A stretch of 64,000 nucleotides of DNA from Ziziphus jujuba (taxonomy: Eukaryota > Streptophyta > Magnoliopsida > Rosales > Rhamnaceae). The position numbers were made by a program, and so were the translations under genes. Position 1 is the stretch's first letter; every line of letters begins with the position of its first letter. Shown in pieces: positions 30,574-43,439 of this stretch. Below the pieces are notes generated by a model. The model did no database searches, had not been told where the DNA came from, and saw only the letters and a list, made by a program, of their open reading frames with translations. The stretch spans positions 24,923,001 through 24,987,000 of the forward strand of contig NC_083389.1 in assembly GCF_031755915.1 (NCBI RefSeq). The letters run 5' to 3'.

Positions 30574-33500
30574 TGTCAGGGCCCGTCCAAAATTCCTCAT
30601 CGGAACCCTAGACAAGCCCTGATCATAGGGAAATCGTACCGAATCCTCCAATGGAAAATCCAGCAGAACCTCCCCTAAGGGTTGAACTTATCACAATTTT
30701 CCTGCACTGAAAATACACTTCTATATACACCACCTTATTCCTCCCACATTACTACAATTTAATTCCACAAATTTGCAGCACTCCAAATGAATAATAGGAA
30801 ATCAGTGCATAATTAATAAATAAATGTCCAAGACAGTATAAAGAGTTTCATAGAGTACAATTAAGTATGGAAGTTATACAACAAGGATGAAAGAAATATT
30901 ACAATAGAAATAAATGAAAATAAAGAGAACTCCTCAAAATACGACAGTAACGAATATTAAGCTAGCTCCAGACGAACGTCTACCAATCCTTGTACCTAAG
31001 AGAACGAAATTTAAAAATATGAGATGCTAATCATCTCAGTGAGTGACCCTGTCTACTTTACAATTATAATAGTAACGATAATTATAGCACATTTGATTAA
31101 TTAAGAATTAATAAGTAAATAAATAATAATTAATTGAAAATAATATTTTCTTTCAAAACCCTCACCATTCACTCCGTTGGAAAGGTTCTCCTTTTAAAAC
31201 ATTTTCGCAAAACCCAATCTTTTATGCCCCAAAAATGAAGGAATAATTAATCTAATAAATAATTAAATAATCCAAATACGAATAAAATGTAATGAAATAT
31301 AATAAAATAAATTTAGAATACTTGCATGAAAGAAATATAACATAAAAGAAAAATTCAATATATAATTCATAAAATTTGATTTAATAAATCAAAATAAACA
31401 ATATCAAAAATATAATTTAAATAATTACAAACAATCATGTAAAATAAGTGGTAGAAAAATACTATAATATTCATTTTGAAATATTCAACCAATCTATATA
31501 ATATTTTTATGGCAAGATGCATTTTAAAAATATTAATTTAAAATAAGTTACATAAAATATGAATAAATATATTTTAGAAAATAATAATTGGAAATAGGTA
31601 ATAAAACAAGTTAAATATATTTAATTCCAATACGACTTTAAAACTTTAGGATTTAAAATTTATATCTAAAACATAATACTTGATGCACCACACTATATAC
31701 CAGTGATATCCTATGATACCCAGCGTACCAAGCACCATCTAGCGGGAGGTTAAAGAGAGAAACTTGCATACGGTCGCTTCGGCGTCCCGACAACGCCGCT
31801 GCTTAAACTGTCATCCCGTCCATGGAGGGGGGAGCTTATGGCCAATATCAAACTTGTCTACCCTCGGTCCAATGGCAACTCATGGGAGACATTATAACTT
31901 GCATGCTCATCCATATACACAGTACAAAATACCAGTACTATATGAGTGCGTCTAAAACAAATAACCATATTACTTTTAAAAAAATAATAATTTTTGCAAA
32001 CTCACCGTAGGAATTATACAATTTTTCAAATTCACAATCCCATATTTTTTCTTTAATCCTCAACATAAATCCATCATTTTAAAATTCATCAATTTCAAAT
32101 CCATCCATTTAAATATAATAATTTTCAACACCATGAAAACCTGATCCATAAATAATCAAATCTATAAATCCATATAAGTACATTTATTATACGCAATAAA
32201 TTCCATAATATAAATTTAACAATAATCGATCATAATTTAAATCCATAACTTCTTTAAAACCAAATATATGATTTTCATGTAATATAAGCTTAAATCAATA
32301 AACTTTTGGCATCATAAATTCAAAAATAAATTTAATAACAATTTGAAACATAATTTATTTAAAAACCCAAAATATAATTTTTGATGCAATACATGCACTA
32401 AGTCAACATAAGCTCAAATAACAATTTCTTAAATATTAAACATATATAGCACATTTTTCATAAATTCAATTAACACCGTATATATATATATATATTTTTT
32501 TTTTCACAACTCCAAAATATAGTTCGATGACAATACATATATTAATCAATCATAATTTGACATTATAAATTTTAAATATCAATTCCTCTCAATATCAAAC
32601 ACATTTATTTTTCATAATTTCAAATAACACAAAATATATATTTGTAATAGTCCCCAAAATAGTTTTAAAGGTGGGTCACTCGCCTCGAGTACGCAATCCA
32701 ACCAAGATCCTCCATAGGATCAATTTTACGGCTCACACATGCTCCTAAAACAACAATATTACATAGGGTCAAATAAATTAATATTTTATTCGGATAAATA
32801 ATATCCCGTATTCGGGGGGGTTTAACACAAATGTTAACCAAATTTTGTGAGTAATATACCGAAACGAAGCTTATGGAACGAGGATCGCAGATTGAGGCTT
32901 ACCTCCCAAAGATCGGACCCGAGGTGGCCGGAATCTCGCCGGAAAGCTCATAGATTTTAGGCCTTTGATTCTCACAATCCGTTAAGAATTGAGAAAAGTG
33001 GACACCGGATTTGGGTTCAGAGGGTCAGAATTAGAAGGAAAGGATGGGCGGTGCAACTGGAAACTCACCGAAAAGTCGATTTCCAGGCGAGCCGTCGTGG
33101 TCACGGGAACCTATCACTGCCGGCGGCACGTCCGGTGGCCATTGGTCGTGATTTTTGGTGGGAAGGTAGATCGAGGACTAGGTGACTCAACGGGACAAGC
33201 GGTGAGGCAAACGGAGGCCGGAATAGGGAGAAATCTAGGTTTGAAGAAATCGGTGCCACCGTCGGAAAAGTCTCGATTCGGGCGCGTCAACGGTTGGTTG
33301 GCCGTGATTTTTGGCTGGCCAGCCGGTTTCTAAGTGGACTTCAAGGTAGGGTGGCACGTGTACAGAAAGGGTAGCCGGAAAATGGCAAATCGGCGGTGGC
33401 CGGTTGGGTTTCTCTCTCTCTCTCTCCTCCCCTCTTTCTCTCTCTTCCCCCCGACTCATGTGTTTTGGCCAAAATAAAAGCCACCCATGGGTGACATTGT

Positions 33501-33970
33501 TGACTCACGGGATTGGCTGAAAATACAACATGTGGCACACATTGTTCACTCAAGTCAAAATATATCAAAATATTATGGTATTCGGAAAACTTTGCATGTC
33601 CATAACTTTCAAACCACATGTCCAAATCGGATGTACCACTAGTCTATGAACTTGTATCGACGAGTACTTCACAACCATGCATGAGTCAAAGTTCAACTTT
33701 GCATGAACAAAAAGTCAACTCCAGCACCCCTTGGACAGTTTGGACCTCAACTTGTTTTGCTCATAACTTTCAAACCGTAACTCCGTTTTCGGCGTGCTAT
33801 TAGTCTATGAACTATGCTAACGTGTACTTTTTAATGGTCCTCGATCAATGTGAAATTCCATCAGGAACAAAAAGTCAACATTTGATCCCTTTTTGGTCAA
33901 CGACGATCAAACCTGGTCAACCTTTGTCAAATTTTAGAAATTCCAATGTACTTCAGGACGGGGTGTTACA
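30574..33970 (-). mobile_element. Solo LTR, 3.4 kb, Ty3/gypsy long-LTR family
   Basis: Plus-strand ends are TGTCAGGGCCC and GGGTGTTACA, so on the minus strand it reads TGTAACACCC...GGGCCCTGACA, with TG...CA termini. Perfect 5-bp flanking duplications and no primer-binding site, gag or pol inside indicate a solo LTR left by LTR-LTR recombination. Orientation is set by homology to the LTR at 1-893, which ends next to a primer-binding site. The family also appears at 63037. Frames at 32989-33333 and 33235-33625 show CT-repeat and unrecognised peptides and are not called genes. The whole 3.4 kb was checked and no gene was found. Confidence 0.85.
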
Positions 33971-33975
33971 GTATG
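33971..33975 (+). repeat. Target-site duplication, right copy (GTATG)
   Basis: Partner of 30569-30573. Confidence 0.9.
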
Positions 33976-35351
33976 TCGTAATGTATGAATTGGATTCAAA
34001 CCTAATATGAGTTGTTTCCGAACCTGGGTATATATTTTTCCATAGGTAGCGACTACAGGCACCAAGTGTACTTTATCAACCATGTGGTAAGACTATTTGT
34101 CATTATCTTTAAGGTTGTACAATAAAATAGCCTATATATTAATAAGTGAATCCTGAAAGAAATTAGTAAAAATTTCAATATAAGCCAATAAAATAATCAC
34201 ATGTCATTTTGCCACATCACTTTAAAAACAAATTGGTAAAATACTTTGTGCCCCTAGCATTGTTCTTTTCCTTATCCGATATGTAATTAAAAGTCAGTAA
34301 TATTTACGTTTGGGCTGCTGCTGCTGCTGCATGCGTCATGCATGGCTTAATATCTCTACTCCTCACGTAAGTCAGAAACTGTCCAGGCAGCTCTTCCAAA
34401 AGAGCTTAAACAACATTTATCCGTCCACATATTCAAAACCACACAGGATTTGTTAGTCTTCAAATTTCAATCAACCGATTAAAAGATCTTCTTTCAATTT
34501 AAAAAAAAAAAAAAAAACAAAACAAAAAAAAAACAAAAGAAGGAAATCAATCATCATTTTCAAGTGATATATAAAGTGAAATGCTCAAAATGAAAGCTTC
34601 CATGGAAAAGGAAGGGTAGAAAGTATCACAAAGATTGAGAAATTAAGCATGCAGTCTTTGAATATAGCAAACTGGAGTTGGATATTTGAGATGATTATAA
34701 GCATGTTTGCTAGTGTCAGAAGGCAGCTTGTAACAGGAGCACAGAACTCAATCCGCTCTCAAATTCAGATTCTGGCCTATATTTGTTAATGGAGCTACAA
34801 AGCTCTGTGTATTTTTATGTATTTGTAAAGAAGATGATGAAAGTTCAAGAGAAAAGTTAGAAGAGAGAAAAACGTGAGCTCAGCTTGTATTGCATTTTTC
34901 AATATAACAGTATATATCAATTCTTACATCATAAAGGCAATGATTACAAATTCTATTACAAAGCATAATTTTCTGATTCTCTCTCTCACACTTTCACGCG
35001 CACACATTCTTCTTATTGTTTTATGACACCTGGCATGTAAGCCAAGATAGAATACACCTATGCAGCTCCACTTATCCACCTCAATGCCTGTCTCCACGAC
35101 AGCATAGAAGGTTATACTTCAGCAATATTTGGACGCAACACACTGTGGGATGGTTCAATATCTAGTTTGGATTATGATCATATGAGGCTCTAGTGCTTCA
35201 TATCAGTTCCCATCCCTTTAAAAAACCACTTCGATCTAGCTCATCAGGTCATTTTAGAGCACATAGGTTACTGTTTCTGTAGATTGGAGTTATAGATTGA
35301 ACCAACAAAAAGTGGAAAAAGATTGGAAGAGATTAGATTATAAGCACTTAC
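33976..35351. other. Intergenic, no gene recognised
   Basis: A poly-A/CAAAA tract lies at 34501-34540 and a short CTG run near 34316-34331. No complete repeat or coding feature is seen. The last exon(s) of the copine should lie in the right part if the gene were complete, but no matching peptide was found. Confidence 0.5.
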
Positions 35352-35899
35352 TATACGCTTCTCGCATGGGAACATACTCTACAATATCTCGAGTAGTCAC
35401 ACGACCTGTAGAACTCTCCAACCGATGTCCATTATCAGCATCAAGGATCTGCCACATGTCAGATTCAGAAAGCTTAATTTTCACAATCTCCAGTACAGTA
35501 GAAAAGTGAATACATAAGGATATTTATGAAATTAGTCAAGCAAAGGCATACCTCCATCTGTTTAAAATCTGCACCACCTAAACCAACCATAAGAATTGAC
35601 AGGGGAAGATCAGATGCACTTAGCAGTGCATCTTTTGTTTCTTGAAGATCAGTTTACGCAATTACAAACAATAATCATTAAGTTGATATCAAATGGAAAC
35701 TGATATAAAAGGTAATCCTAGCCTTTACCGTTATAATAAGCAAGACATAGTACTTGTTATTGTTGCCTGAGAGGAAGAGGGATTGGCCTGCGATTTCTGC
35801 AGCCCTGTTGATCACTTGGCCAGATAAAGTTGGTCCTCCCAGAGAAATATTGTGTAGAGCATTGGCATAAGCAGCGATGATGCCTTCAACTCCTCCAAC
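35352..35899 (-). pseudogene. BONZAI-type copine, three-exon fragment
   Basis: Plant copines (BON1-3) are calcium-dependent membrane-binding proteins that restrain immunity and cell death: two C2 domains then a copine/von Willebrand A-like domain. Three minus-strand exons of that last domain are clear: 35899-35729 (VEGIIAAYANALHNISLGGP, then LSGQVINRAAEIAGQSLF and KYYVLLIIT), about 35653-35552 ([34 protein letters not shown]) and 35450-35352 (ILDADNGHRLESSTGRV, TTRDIVEYVPMREAYS). Splice signals CTGAAAG/G and G/GTAAAG are present. Exons for the C2 domains and the C-terminal end are absent. The middle exon's start is degraded (no ATGG before ACTGATC). It is probably a pseudogene fragment. Confidence 0.85.
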
Positions 35900-36579
35900 C
35901 TTTCAGACGAACAAAACAGATTGTTACTAACTGAAAAGTTCAAATGCAAGCTGCGGGCTCTTAAACATTTCAGCAATTAGTTTCATGAACAATTCACACA
36001 TTATGCACTCAAAAAATAGAATACAGAGGAAATGGAACGACTCCATTAACTAGGCAACCCTTCAGACGAATTTTGTTAGGATATACAAAGAGCTAGTTAA
36101 GTTTAGAGTAGAGCATTTCATATGTATTACGGAGAAGGGAGAACTCCTTTCTAATTAACGAGCATTTCATGGAAGTAATGTTTAAGTGAAAACAGAAGAC
36201 TAGAAATTACAAAGCGATAAAAGCAAAAGCAAAGCAATAATTTTCCCGATAATATATAGTTATAGGTTGTATCACTATCAATCTTTCAGATATTTAACAC
36301 TGGTATCCTAGAAACCATTCACACAAAATCTTAATTAAAATTATTATTTACTTGCACACAAATCACACATAACTACATGATTACTAATAGCACTAGGTTC
36401 AAAACTATTGAAGTGAATAATAGATAGCACAAACAACAAGAAACGATGATATATGTTGGAGGCAAAATCAATAATAACAAAGATTACATGCTTAGATCAA
36501 TTACCGCTGAGTCTTTTCATTATTAATTTTTCTAAAAAAGAAATTTGCTTAATTCACTTCAACTCTGTAATTGATGCAG
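35900..36579. other. Spacer between copine and cyclin-L fragments
   Basis: 680 bp with no further exon of either gene; both genes are cut at their N-terminal side here. No transposon terminus was recognised. Confidence 0.5.
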
Positions 36580-37832
36580 CTTGCGTACAATGTTGTGTGT
36601 TCGATTCAGGAGTGAGGTTGTGGCTTGTGGGGTTGTATATGCTGCTGCTCGTAGGTTTCAGGTACCTCTTCCTAAAAACCTACCACGGCGAAGGCATTTA
36701 ATGCAGATAAATCAGGCATTGATGAAGTTTGTGGGGTTTCGGCTCACCTCTACAGCCTTCCTAAGGCACAATATATACCAGTTTGCAAGGATGAGGATTC
36801 ATTTACATTTTCTAACAAGCCATCGGATTCACAGTCTCAGCCAGTCCCAAAGGTAATTTTTCTTCCTTTCTCTCATGTATAATTTAAGGTTTACATTGCA
36901 TAATTATATGGATCCTGCTGCTATTCATTTAGAAGAGGAAGAAAGGCTTGTGTATTGTCATTGGAAAACCAACTGTGAATACATGGATGAATAGAATGTG
37001 ATAATCGTATATTGCTGCTGTGTATCATCTCCATGAGAATAGTTTCTTAGTAGTCATTCATTTTTCTTCTGTAGGAAGTGTCACAGTGTAGCCCACTAGC
37101 TAATGATGATGCCTCTGTTTCCAAGGCACCTCCTGTTGCAGTTAATCTTGAATATGATGGATCCAAGGGTTCATTGATCAAGGTATCTGTCAACAAGCTG
37201 AAGGAGTCTAAGAAAAGTGACGATGAATCTAATAGTATGCCTGTTGAGGGAGACGCAAAAGAAGAGCCCGTGCACAAATCCAAGTCTGATCATAGATCAG
37301 AAGTCAGTGGGGAAAGGAACCAGGAAAGGGAAAGGGAAAGGGAAAAAGAAAGGGAAAGAGAGAGGGAGAGAAAGAGAATAAAAGCTCGAGATTGTGATAG
37401 GGGCAGGGATTCTGATCAGGAAAGAAAGCGAGAGGAATCTCACAGGAACAAATATAAAATAAAGGACCAAGGGCATCGTTCCGGGGACAGATAAAAGGAT
37501 TCAGGTTGGTTTATAAGTTTCTTTCCTTGTTTGTGGACTATTTTTGAAATATATCAATCTTCACATTCGCTTTATGAATTTACCTCATTTTGTTTGTTTG
37601 CTCCACTCAAGACTTTGAACGTATGATTTTCTATGTTGTTTGCAGGAAATTCAGAGAAATCAAGACATCATTCGTCACGAGGTATGCAAATTACTTTGGA
37701 CTGTGAGTATTATTAATAATAGTTTGGTTTGTTGGTCGATCGAGTTACATCATCTAACCCCCTTCTCATATTCCAGACCTTGATTACTGTAGTTAGTCTT
37801 CACGGGAGAAGGATCGCCATAGACATCATTGA
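36580..37832 (+). pseudogene. Cyclin-L (arginine-rich cyclin) 3' half
   Basis: Plant cyclin-L (MOS12/RCY1 type) partners splicing-related CDKs in the nucleus. Four exons: 36580-36852 ([20 protein letters not shown], then in a shifted frame [20 protein letters not shown] and [18 protein letters not shown]), 37075-37504 (EVSQCSPLANDDASVSKAPP, then a charged RERERE-type tract), 37646-37681 (SEKSRHHSSR) and 37777-37832 (REKDRHRHH). The first exon shifts frame near 36687. In-frame stops occur at DR.KDS (about 37493) and DYCS.SSR (about 37792). The first cyclin box and the N terminus are absent. Donor GTAATT and acceptors TGTAG and TGCAG are intact, so this is a genomic rather than a retro-copied fragment. 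Confidence 0.85.
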
Positions 37833-38204
37833 TATGCTTGAATCAGTCTTGCTTTACTTACAAACTTGATTAGAAATACTCCAGTTCTATGGGACACTCT
37901 TGGCGTATATATTTGTCTTAAAAAAAATAAAAAAAAGTGCCAGAAACTTGGAAAAAATATTTCTCTTTGGTTGGTAATGTGCAATATTCCTTGAAATGTA
38001 GGACTGGACAGGATTGTGATAGTTGAAAAATACTGCCCCGATACTTGCGTTGCTTTAGAAAAAAGGGTGCAATTGTTAATTGGATATGACAATATGTATA
38101 AAGATGGGGAAACATGCAGGGCAAATAAATCTCTGTCGTTTTGTCCTTTTAGCTTTTAGTTTTTATCCTTCAATCATACGGGCATATAATTTTTTTTGTG
38201 TTTA

Positions 38205-38268
<64 letters not shown>

Positions 38269-38694
38269 ATATGCCTGTATGATATAATTGTTCTATCAGC
38301 TTTTGCAGTAGTTTGCTGGTCGATTGTTACTCATTTGTGTGGTTATCTCATATTAATCCAATGATTGAAAATCACCCTCTATCATTTAAATGCTTTTAGT
38401 TTTATTCTCAACTTAATAGGGCTTGCTATGAACATCTTTCCCTCTAATTGTGTCTCCCCGTAATCCAACATCAATCATTTACTCAAATTATGACTTCAAA
38501 ACCATGATTGTCACACATAAACATTTTTTTTTTCTTGGGTTAATAAATAGATAATTAACAGATATTCGAAAATGCCAATATTCTTTACAGATTGGGGAAG
38601 GGAAAAACAAAAAAAATGGTGCATATGTCAGTTTGTGGTAAAAATTAGCAAGACAAGAGCTTTGAAGTTCATATATGTAGGCTACCAGGTAGTA
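37833..38694. other. Spacer with ATT/AGT microsatellite
   Basis: An ATT repeat at about 38207-38236 passes directly into an AGT repeat to 38268. No gene is seen. Confidence 0.6.
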
Positions 38695-40095
38695 AAGATT
38701 TGGAGACATTGAGATAAGATAGCGTCAAGCAGCAGGCTCTATCAGCATCTGTCATCTGCCAATGCTCCGCCTTTGCTTTTGGGTTTAATTTTTCTAAATT
38801 GAAGAGGAATGACAAGAACCTATAGTTTATGCGAACTTTGGGAAATGGGAAGGCTTTGTTTAGATAAGAATTAAGTGAAAACGTAAATTATGTCCACGGT
38901 TTTACATGCAAACATATATGTGTAAAGCATTAACGGATTAGTTAGTTAATAGGAAAGAAGCTATACATTTTAAATAAATAAAAGTTTGAAAAACTGTGAG
39001 AGTGAGATAAATACTGAGCAAGAGGAGGTGAGGCTCATTGTACATAACCTCAGATATACATATATATATAGATATATATTTGTATTAAAAAAATGTATAT
39101 ATACCATGGTCATAGGGAGTCTGTGCTTCTAGGTTTGCTATTTATTTGTCCGCTATTCAGACTCCTTTTCTCATGCACATTATCAATCAAAGTGTCAGTC
39201 TTTGCTCCGTTCTATTTTCTTTTTGAGTTTTATCTGAGAAGGTGGCATATAGGGAATGGAGCGGTTGAAGTAGCCAAAAGATATGCAAGGTTTGCCAGTT
39301 TTAATTGTCACCATTAATTGCAATCTCTTTAAGAAGTAAAACAGTTGACATTCATGGTAAGTAAAAAGTTAACGTCAAGTTTATTCAGCTCTAGAGTGGG
39401 GTTTAGGATTTTGTCTGTCAATTAGAGCTGTCAAGACATTGGACAAAGCTAGAAATAGATTGTATTCATTGGTTGATGCCCTTAAAGACACTTTGTTTAT
39501 TGGTTGATCGAACATGCCAAAATGCACGACCTTGTACGTGATGTTGCCATCTCCATCAATTAATGTGTACCCTTATGATTAATAGTGTATGGAAATGAGT
39601 TGGAAGCATGGCCTAATGAGGATTTCCTTAAGACTAGCAACATATATAATCTCTTTCCCTTTCAGCACTATAGATCCTGACCTTCCTTTAAAGTTTGAGT
39701 GCCCAAATCTCCATGTTGCCGTTTGATCATATATCCATAATAGATACTACTTGATGGAAAATCCCTTGAAACTTTTTAGCGCTTAAGGAATTTATAGATG
39801 TAGATCAACACGCATGACGATTTTGAGACATGCATTGAGATAAGATGTCGTCGAGCAGGCAGCTGCAAGCTTTATCGGCATCTATCATTGGCAAATCCAA
39901 ATATCAACATGATTGGGGGTGCACTGATAAGGAAGATCACACTTGTCAAACAAGTTGCTGGGGTACAAACTTAGGAGTCTTTGCTTGAGAAGAAGGCAGT
40001 TTATAAATTAAGATCCCACTGTTCGTAAAGTACGTAGCAATTGAAGTAGACAAAAGATGGGCAGGGTTTGCCAGTTTTAATTATGATGATTTGAC
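38695..40095. repeat. Imperfect tandem duplication of ~0.8-1.1 kb
   Basis: Block 38700-38765 (GAGATAAGAT..CGTC, then AGCATCTGTCAT) recurs at 39832-39897. Block 39255-39312 (GTTGAAGTAG, then TTTGCCAGTTTTAATT) recurs at 40032-40085. The spacing differs between copies, so there were indels after duplication. No coding sequence is recognised in either copy. Confidence 0.6.
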
Positions 40096-40308
40096 CAATT
40101 CCTTTTAAAAATAATAACAACTTATATTCATGGAATTAACATGCCTAAACAGATTTGATAAAAAGAAAAAGCATTATTAGTGGAATGATTCTGACGAAAA
40201 ATATTTTTTGATGACGGATTTGTTGATTTATAGTTGGGAATTCACATGGTATATACGCTTCGGAAAGGTAGGTAAAAGATGAGTATAAATCCTCATAATA
40301 GAATCAAG

Positions 40309-40311
40309 AAT
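40309..40311 (+). repeat. CACTA target-site duplication, left (AAT)
   Basis: AAT precedes the CACTA terminus; AAT at 43922-43924 follows the other end. Three base pairs is the expected length for this superfamily. Confidence 0.8.
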
Positions 40312-40344
40312 CACTACAAAAAATTTGGATAACCGCTACAAAAT

Positions 40345-40690
40345 TCTCATTGACAAATATAAATTTGTCACTTAACATACACATTACATGACAAAAAACA
40401 AAATTGCCATCTATTTCGTTTTCAAGTTTAAGTACGTGATAAATTCTTGTTGGTCACAAAATTTTATCACAAATTTGGGCAACCGCTACAAAAATGCTAG
40501 TGACAAATGAAAATTTATCACTTTCTATAGGCAATTAATGACAAAAATTTTCTCTGTCATATTTAATAATTGGATATTTTTGTTAGTTATAAATTCTTAC
40601 TTTGTCATCTATTTTTGTAACTAATTGCCTTCTAAATTTTGGAGGGAAATTTTTTTTGAATTTATTTGATGACAATAGTGACAAACATGC
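40345..40690. repeat. CACTA left subterminal motif array
   Basis: At least nine TGACAAA/TTTGTCA-like motifs on both strands (for example near 40350, 40364, 40389, 40499 and 40537). Confidence 0.7.
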
Positions 40691-41081
40691 TTTGTAACTA
40701 TTTTAAATATAATTTCAAACAAAGAAAAAACTATTTTAAATATAAATATAAAAAGAAAATAGAGACATCCCCCTCGATAAAGCTTTCTTCTTCTCTAGCC
40801 AGCAGACCCGATGCTTTACAAAACCCACACAGGCTGGATTTTCACTGGAAAACCATTCCAATCTTGACGCCGATCCACCACACCGCCACAAACTTGTACG
40901 CTTTTGTTACTGACTTTCTCCAAGCTCAATTCGTTTCTTTATCCTGACTATATATGTGTATATATATATATATGTTGTTAGTTCCAGATGTGATTGACCA
41001 TGGTGAACTGAGAGATAGAAAAGAGCTAGCTAGCTTCTTTTGTGTGTGTGTGTGTGTGTTTACATAAATAAAGGTTCCAAT

Positions 41082-41940
41082 ATGGAGTTTGTTTCAAAGG
41101 TGACCCACTTGGCTTTGGGTATTACTGCTCTGTTTATTGTGGACCCTGTTTTGGGTTATGGACATTGGAAAAGGTCTAATGCTGAGAAAGTGAGCAACGG
41201 TGGAAGTGAAGATCTTGTAACTGACTTGCCTGGCCAGCCTCATGTAGACTTCCGGCACTATGTCGGCTATGTGACGGTGAACCAAACACATGAAAGAGCT
41301 CTTTTTTATTGGTTGTATGAGGCTGCTTCTAACCCAGATGGCAAACCTTTGGTTCTGTAGCTTAAAGGAGGTAAAGCATTATATACATACATGTATAGAC
41401 ACAGGCTCACGTACACACACATGTATATATATACATATGTATTGAATCAAAAATTGATGAAATAGAGACTTCATCTTCTTTCATAAAAGCTGCTGTCGGC
41501 ACTGTTGCAAAATTCCCTGTTCCAATGTCTCCGGTATTTTCCTGACCTTATTGGGAAAAGCTGGTAGGACCAAGTTAATTTGATTGAGTGTCTAAGTGGA
41601 AAAGATTTTTGATAACAAAACATGTTGTCAAGGGTCCTAAAAGCCAATTGGATGGAATGGGGAGAAATTTAGGTCACTGTCATCTATTTTCTTTTGGAAA
41701 CCATATACATATTCACTATTGATAAATACTAACCTTTTGACTCGAATATTATATGCATATATTTGATATAATGCTAATGAGAAGAAAAATAGCACTTTGC
41801 ATCATATATATTCTTATGCTCTCTTACTTTTTGCTAAAAAAATTGAATAAATTAGGTTCCACTCACAAAGGAAAACTGAGGATGTCATTCATTACAACGC
41901 ATCTGAAAAATATATTAAATAATATGTCAGTATCCAAATG

Positions 41941-41971
<31 letters not shown>

Positions 41972-42668
41972 AAAGAAGGTGGGATATATTATACTTTTTG
42001 TTTCAAGTCCTGGGTCCTCTTCTGTGGGATATGGAGCAACACAAGAGATAGGACCTTTCTTGGTTACAGATAGTGGTGGAATTCAATTTCATTCCTTTTC
42101 ATGGAATACGAGTATTGGATTCGCTCAACTTTTAGATTTGATTTTCTTATGTAAACATAGATTATTACTACATTAAATTTTTTATTTTGGTCCCCTATTG
42201 GATGCTTTCCGCCATTTATATAAATGCTCGAAGAGATTTTTTTGGGTTAGGTTCTGGGATACTTAGAATTTATTGTTAATGATGACGCAGAGGCCAACAT
42301 GTTACTGATCAAACACAAGTAGTGATTATGACAATATGGGGGATGACTTTACAGGTTTGTCAAGAATCATTTTTTTTTTTTTTTTTGCCTATTTAATTTC
42401 CAACATATTGTTTGTCTGGTGGGAAATCAAATCAAGTATTGTAGACATGTATGATTGTATTATTTATCAATTATTGATCTCTCATTTGTATTTTGAGTTT
42501 AATTTGTTCTATTGTTAATTTTTTTCTTTTCTCAGCTAATGATGCTTACATTTCCCTGCACAACTTGTTCCTTAAGTTTCCATCATACAGAAATCGAACC
42601 TTCAACATTACTGAGGAGAGCTATGCAGGTCTCTTATGTCTTAACCAATTCCCCCTTGTTTCCGTTTA

Positions 42669-42725
<57 letters not shown>

Positions 42726-42890
42726 AAAGAAGAAAAAAAACCCATATATAATTTATATATACATCCATACAAACATATTCATTCTATACATGTATTTGTC
42801 ATAGGAAAATATGTCCCAGATTTGGCTGAGCTAATCTATGACAATAACAAAGACCCGTCCCTTCATATTGAACGCAAGGGTGTTCTGGCA
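41082..42890 (+). pseudogene. Captured serine carboxypeptidase-like (SCPL) gene
   Basis: The intact family are secreted or vacuolar alpha/beta-hydrolases. Exon 1 (41082-41370) begins [20 protein letters not shown], a signal-peptide-like start, and contains [19 protein letters not shown] and [20 protein letters not shown], then TAG where the family has Trp. Exon 2 (about 42010-42115) reads PGSSSVGYGATQEIGPFLV; the conserved GCSS Cys is Ser. Exon 3 (42291-42354) has ANMLL fused to TSSDYDNMGDDFT with the usual FLESP..GFSYS lost. Exon 4 (42536-42628) reads ANDAYISLHNLFLKFPSYR and EESYAG (catalytic Ser kept, preceding Gly lost). Exon 5 (42805-about 42890) reads YVPDLAELIYDNNKDPSLHI. The Asp/His half is missing. 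Confidence 0.9.
42670..42720 (+). repeat. TA/TG microsatellite in SCPL intron
   Basis: (TA)n then (TG)n run inside the CACTA cargo; a shorter TG run lies at 41040-41060. Confidence 0.9.
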
Positions 42891-43439
42891 TGTATCATAG
42901 ATTCATAAAATTACTAATCTATATTCATTCATGCTTGATTTTTCTGTTCAACTTATAGGAACTTAAGAAGTCTTGAGTTTGTTATTTACACTTTTGCTAA
43001 TTAGATTAGTTTTTTACTAAATGATTTTTTTTTTTTTTTTTTATCATATAGGATCATGGAGAATATATTAATGAACTGCATTGACAGATAAGGATTGTAA
43101 AGATTTAGTGGGTATAGCCAAACAGCTTATATATATATATTTATTTTTTCCCTAGAATTACAAACTGTTTTTGTTTATATTTTTCTTTTAATGTAATCTT
43201 ATTGTATTTGGTACACATTATATAGTATTAGGTGGTGTCTAATGAATTTTGTAATACAAGATAACCGTTTAATAAAGTATTGTTCTTTTATGTTAATTGT
43301 ATTTCAAAAATGTCATGTTATATATGTAAATGACAATTAATGATATTATAATCAATTTGTAATATCTAATAAAAAAACAATTTTATCAAATAATATTGGT
43401 AATTGATGTATTATTTTTAGTTACAAAACCATTGTCACC

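Noticed and set aside
32989..33625. Plus- and minus-strand frames of 74-114 codons in the GC-richer part of the solo LTR
   Set aside because: Not conserved as a family I know, broken by CT repeats, and entirely inside the LTR.
36453..36701. Separate 82-codon gene before cyclin-L
   Set aside because: It overlaps the first cyclin-L exon in the wrong frame.
42336..42518. Independent small protein starting MGDDFTGLS
   Set aside because: The first residues are the end of an SCPL exon and the rest is intron translation.
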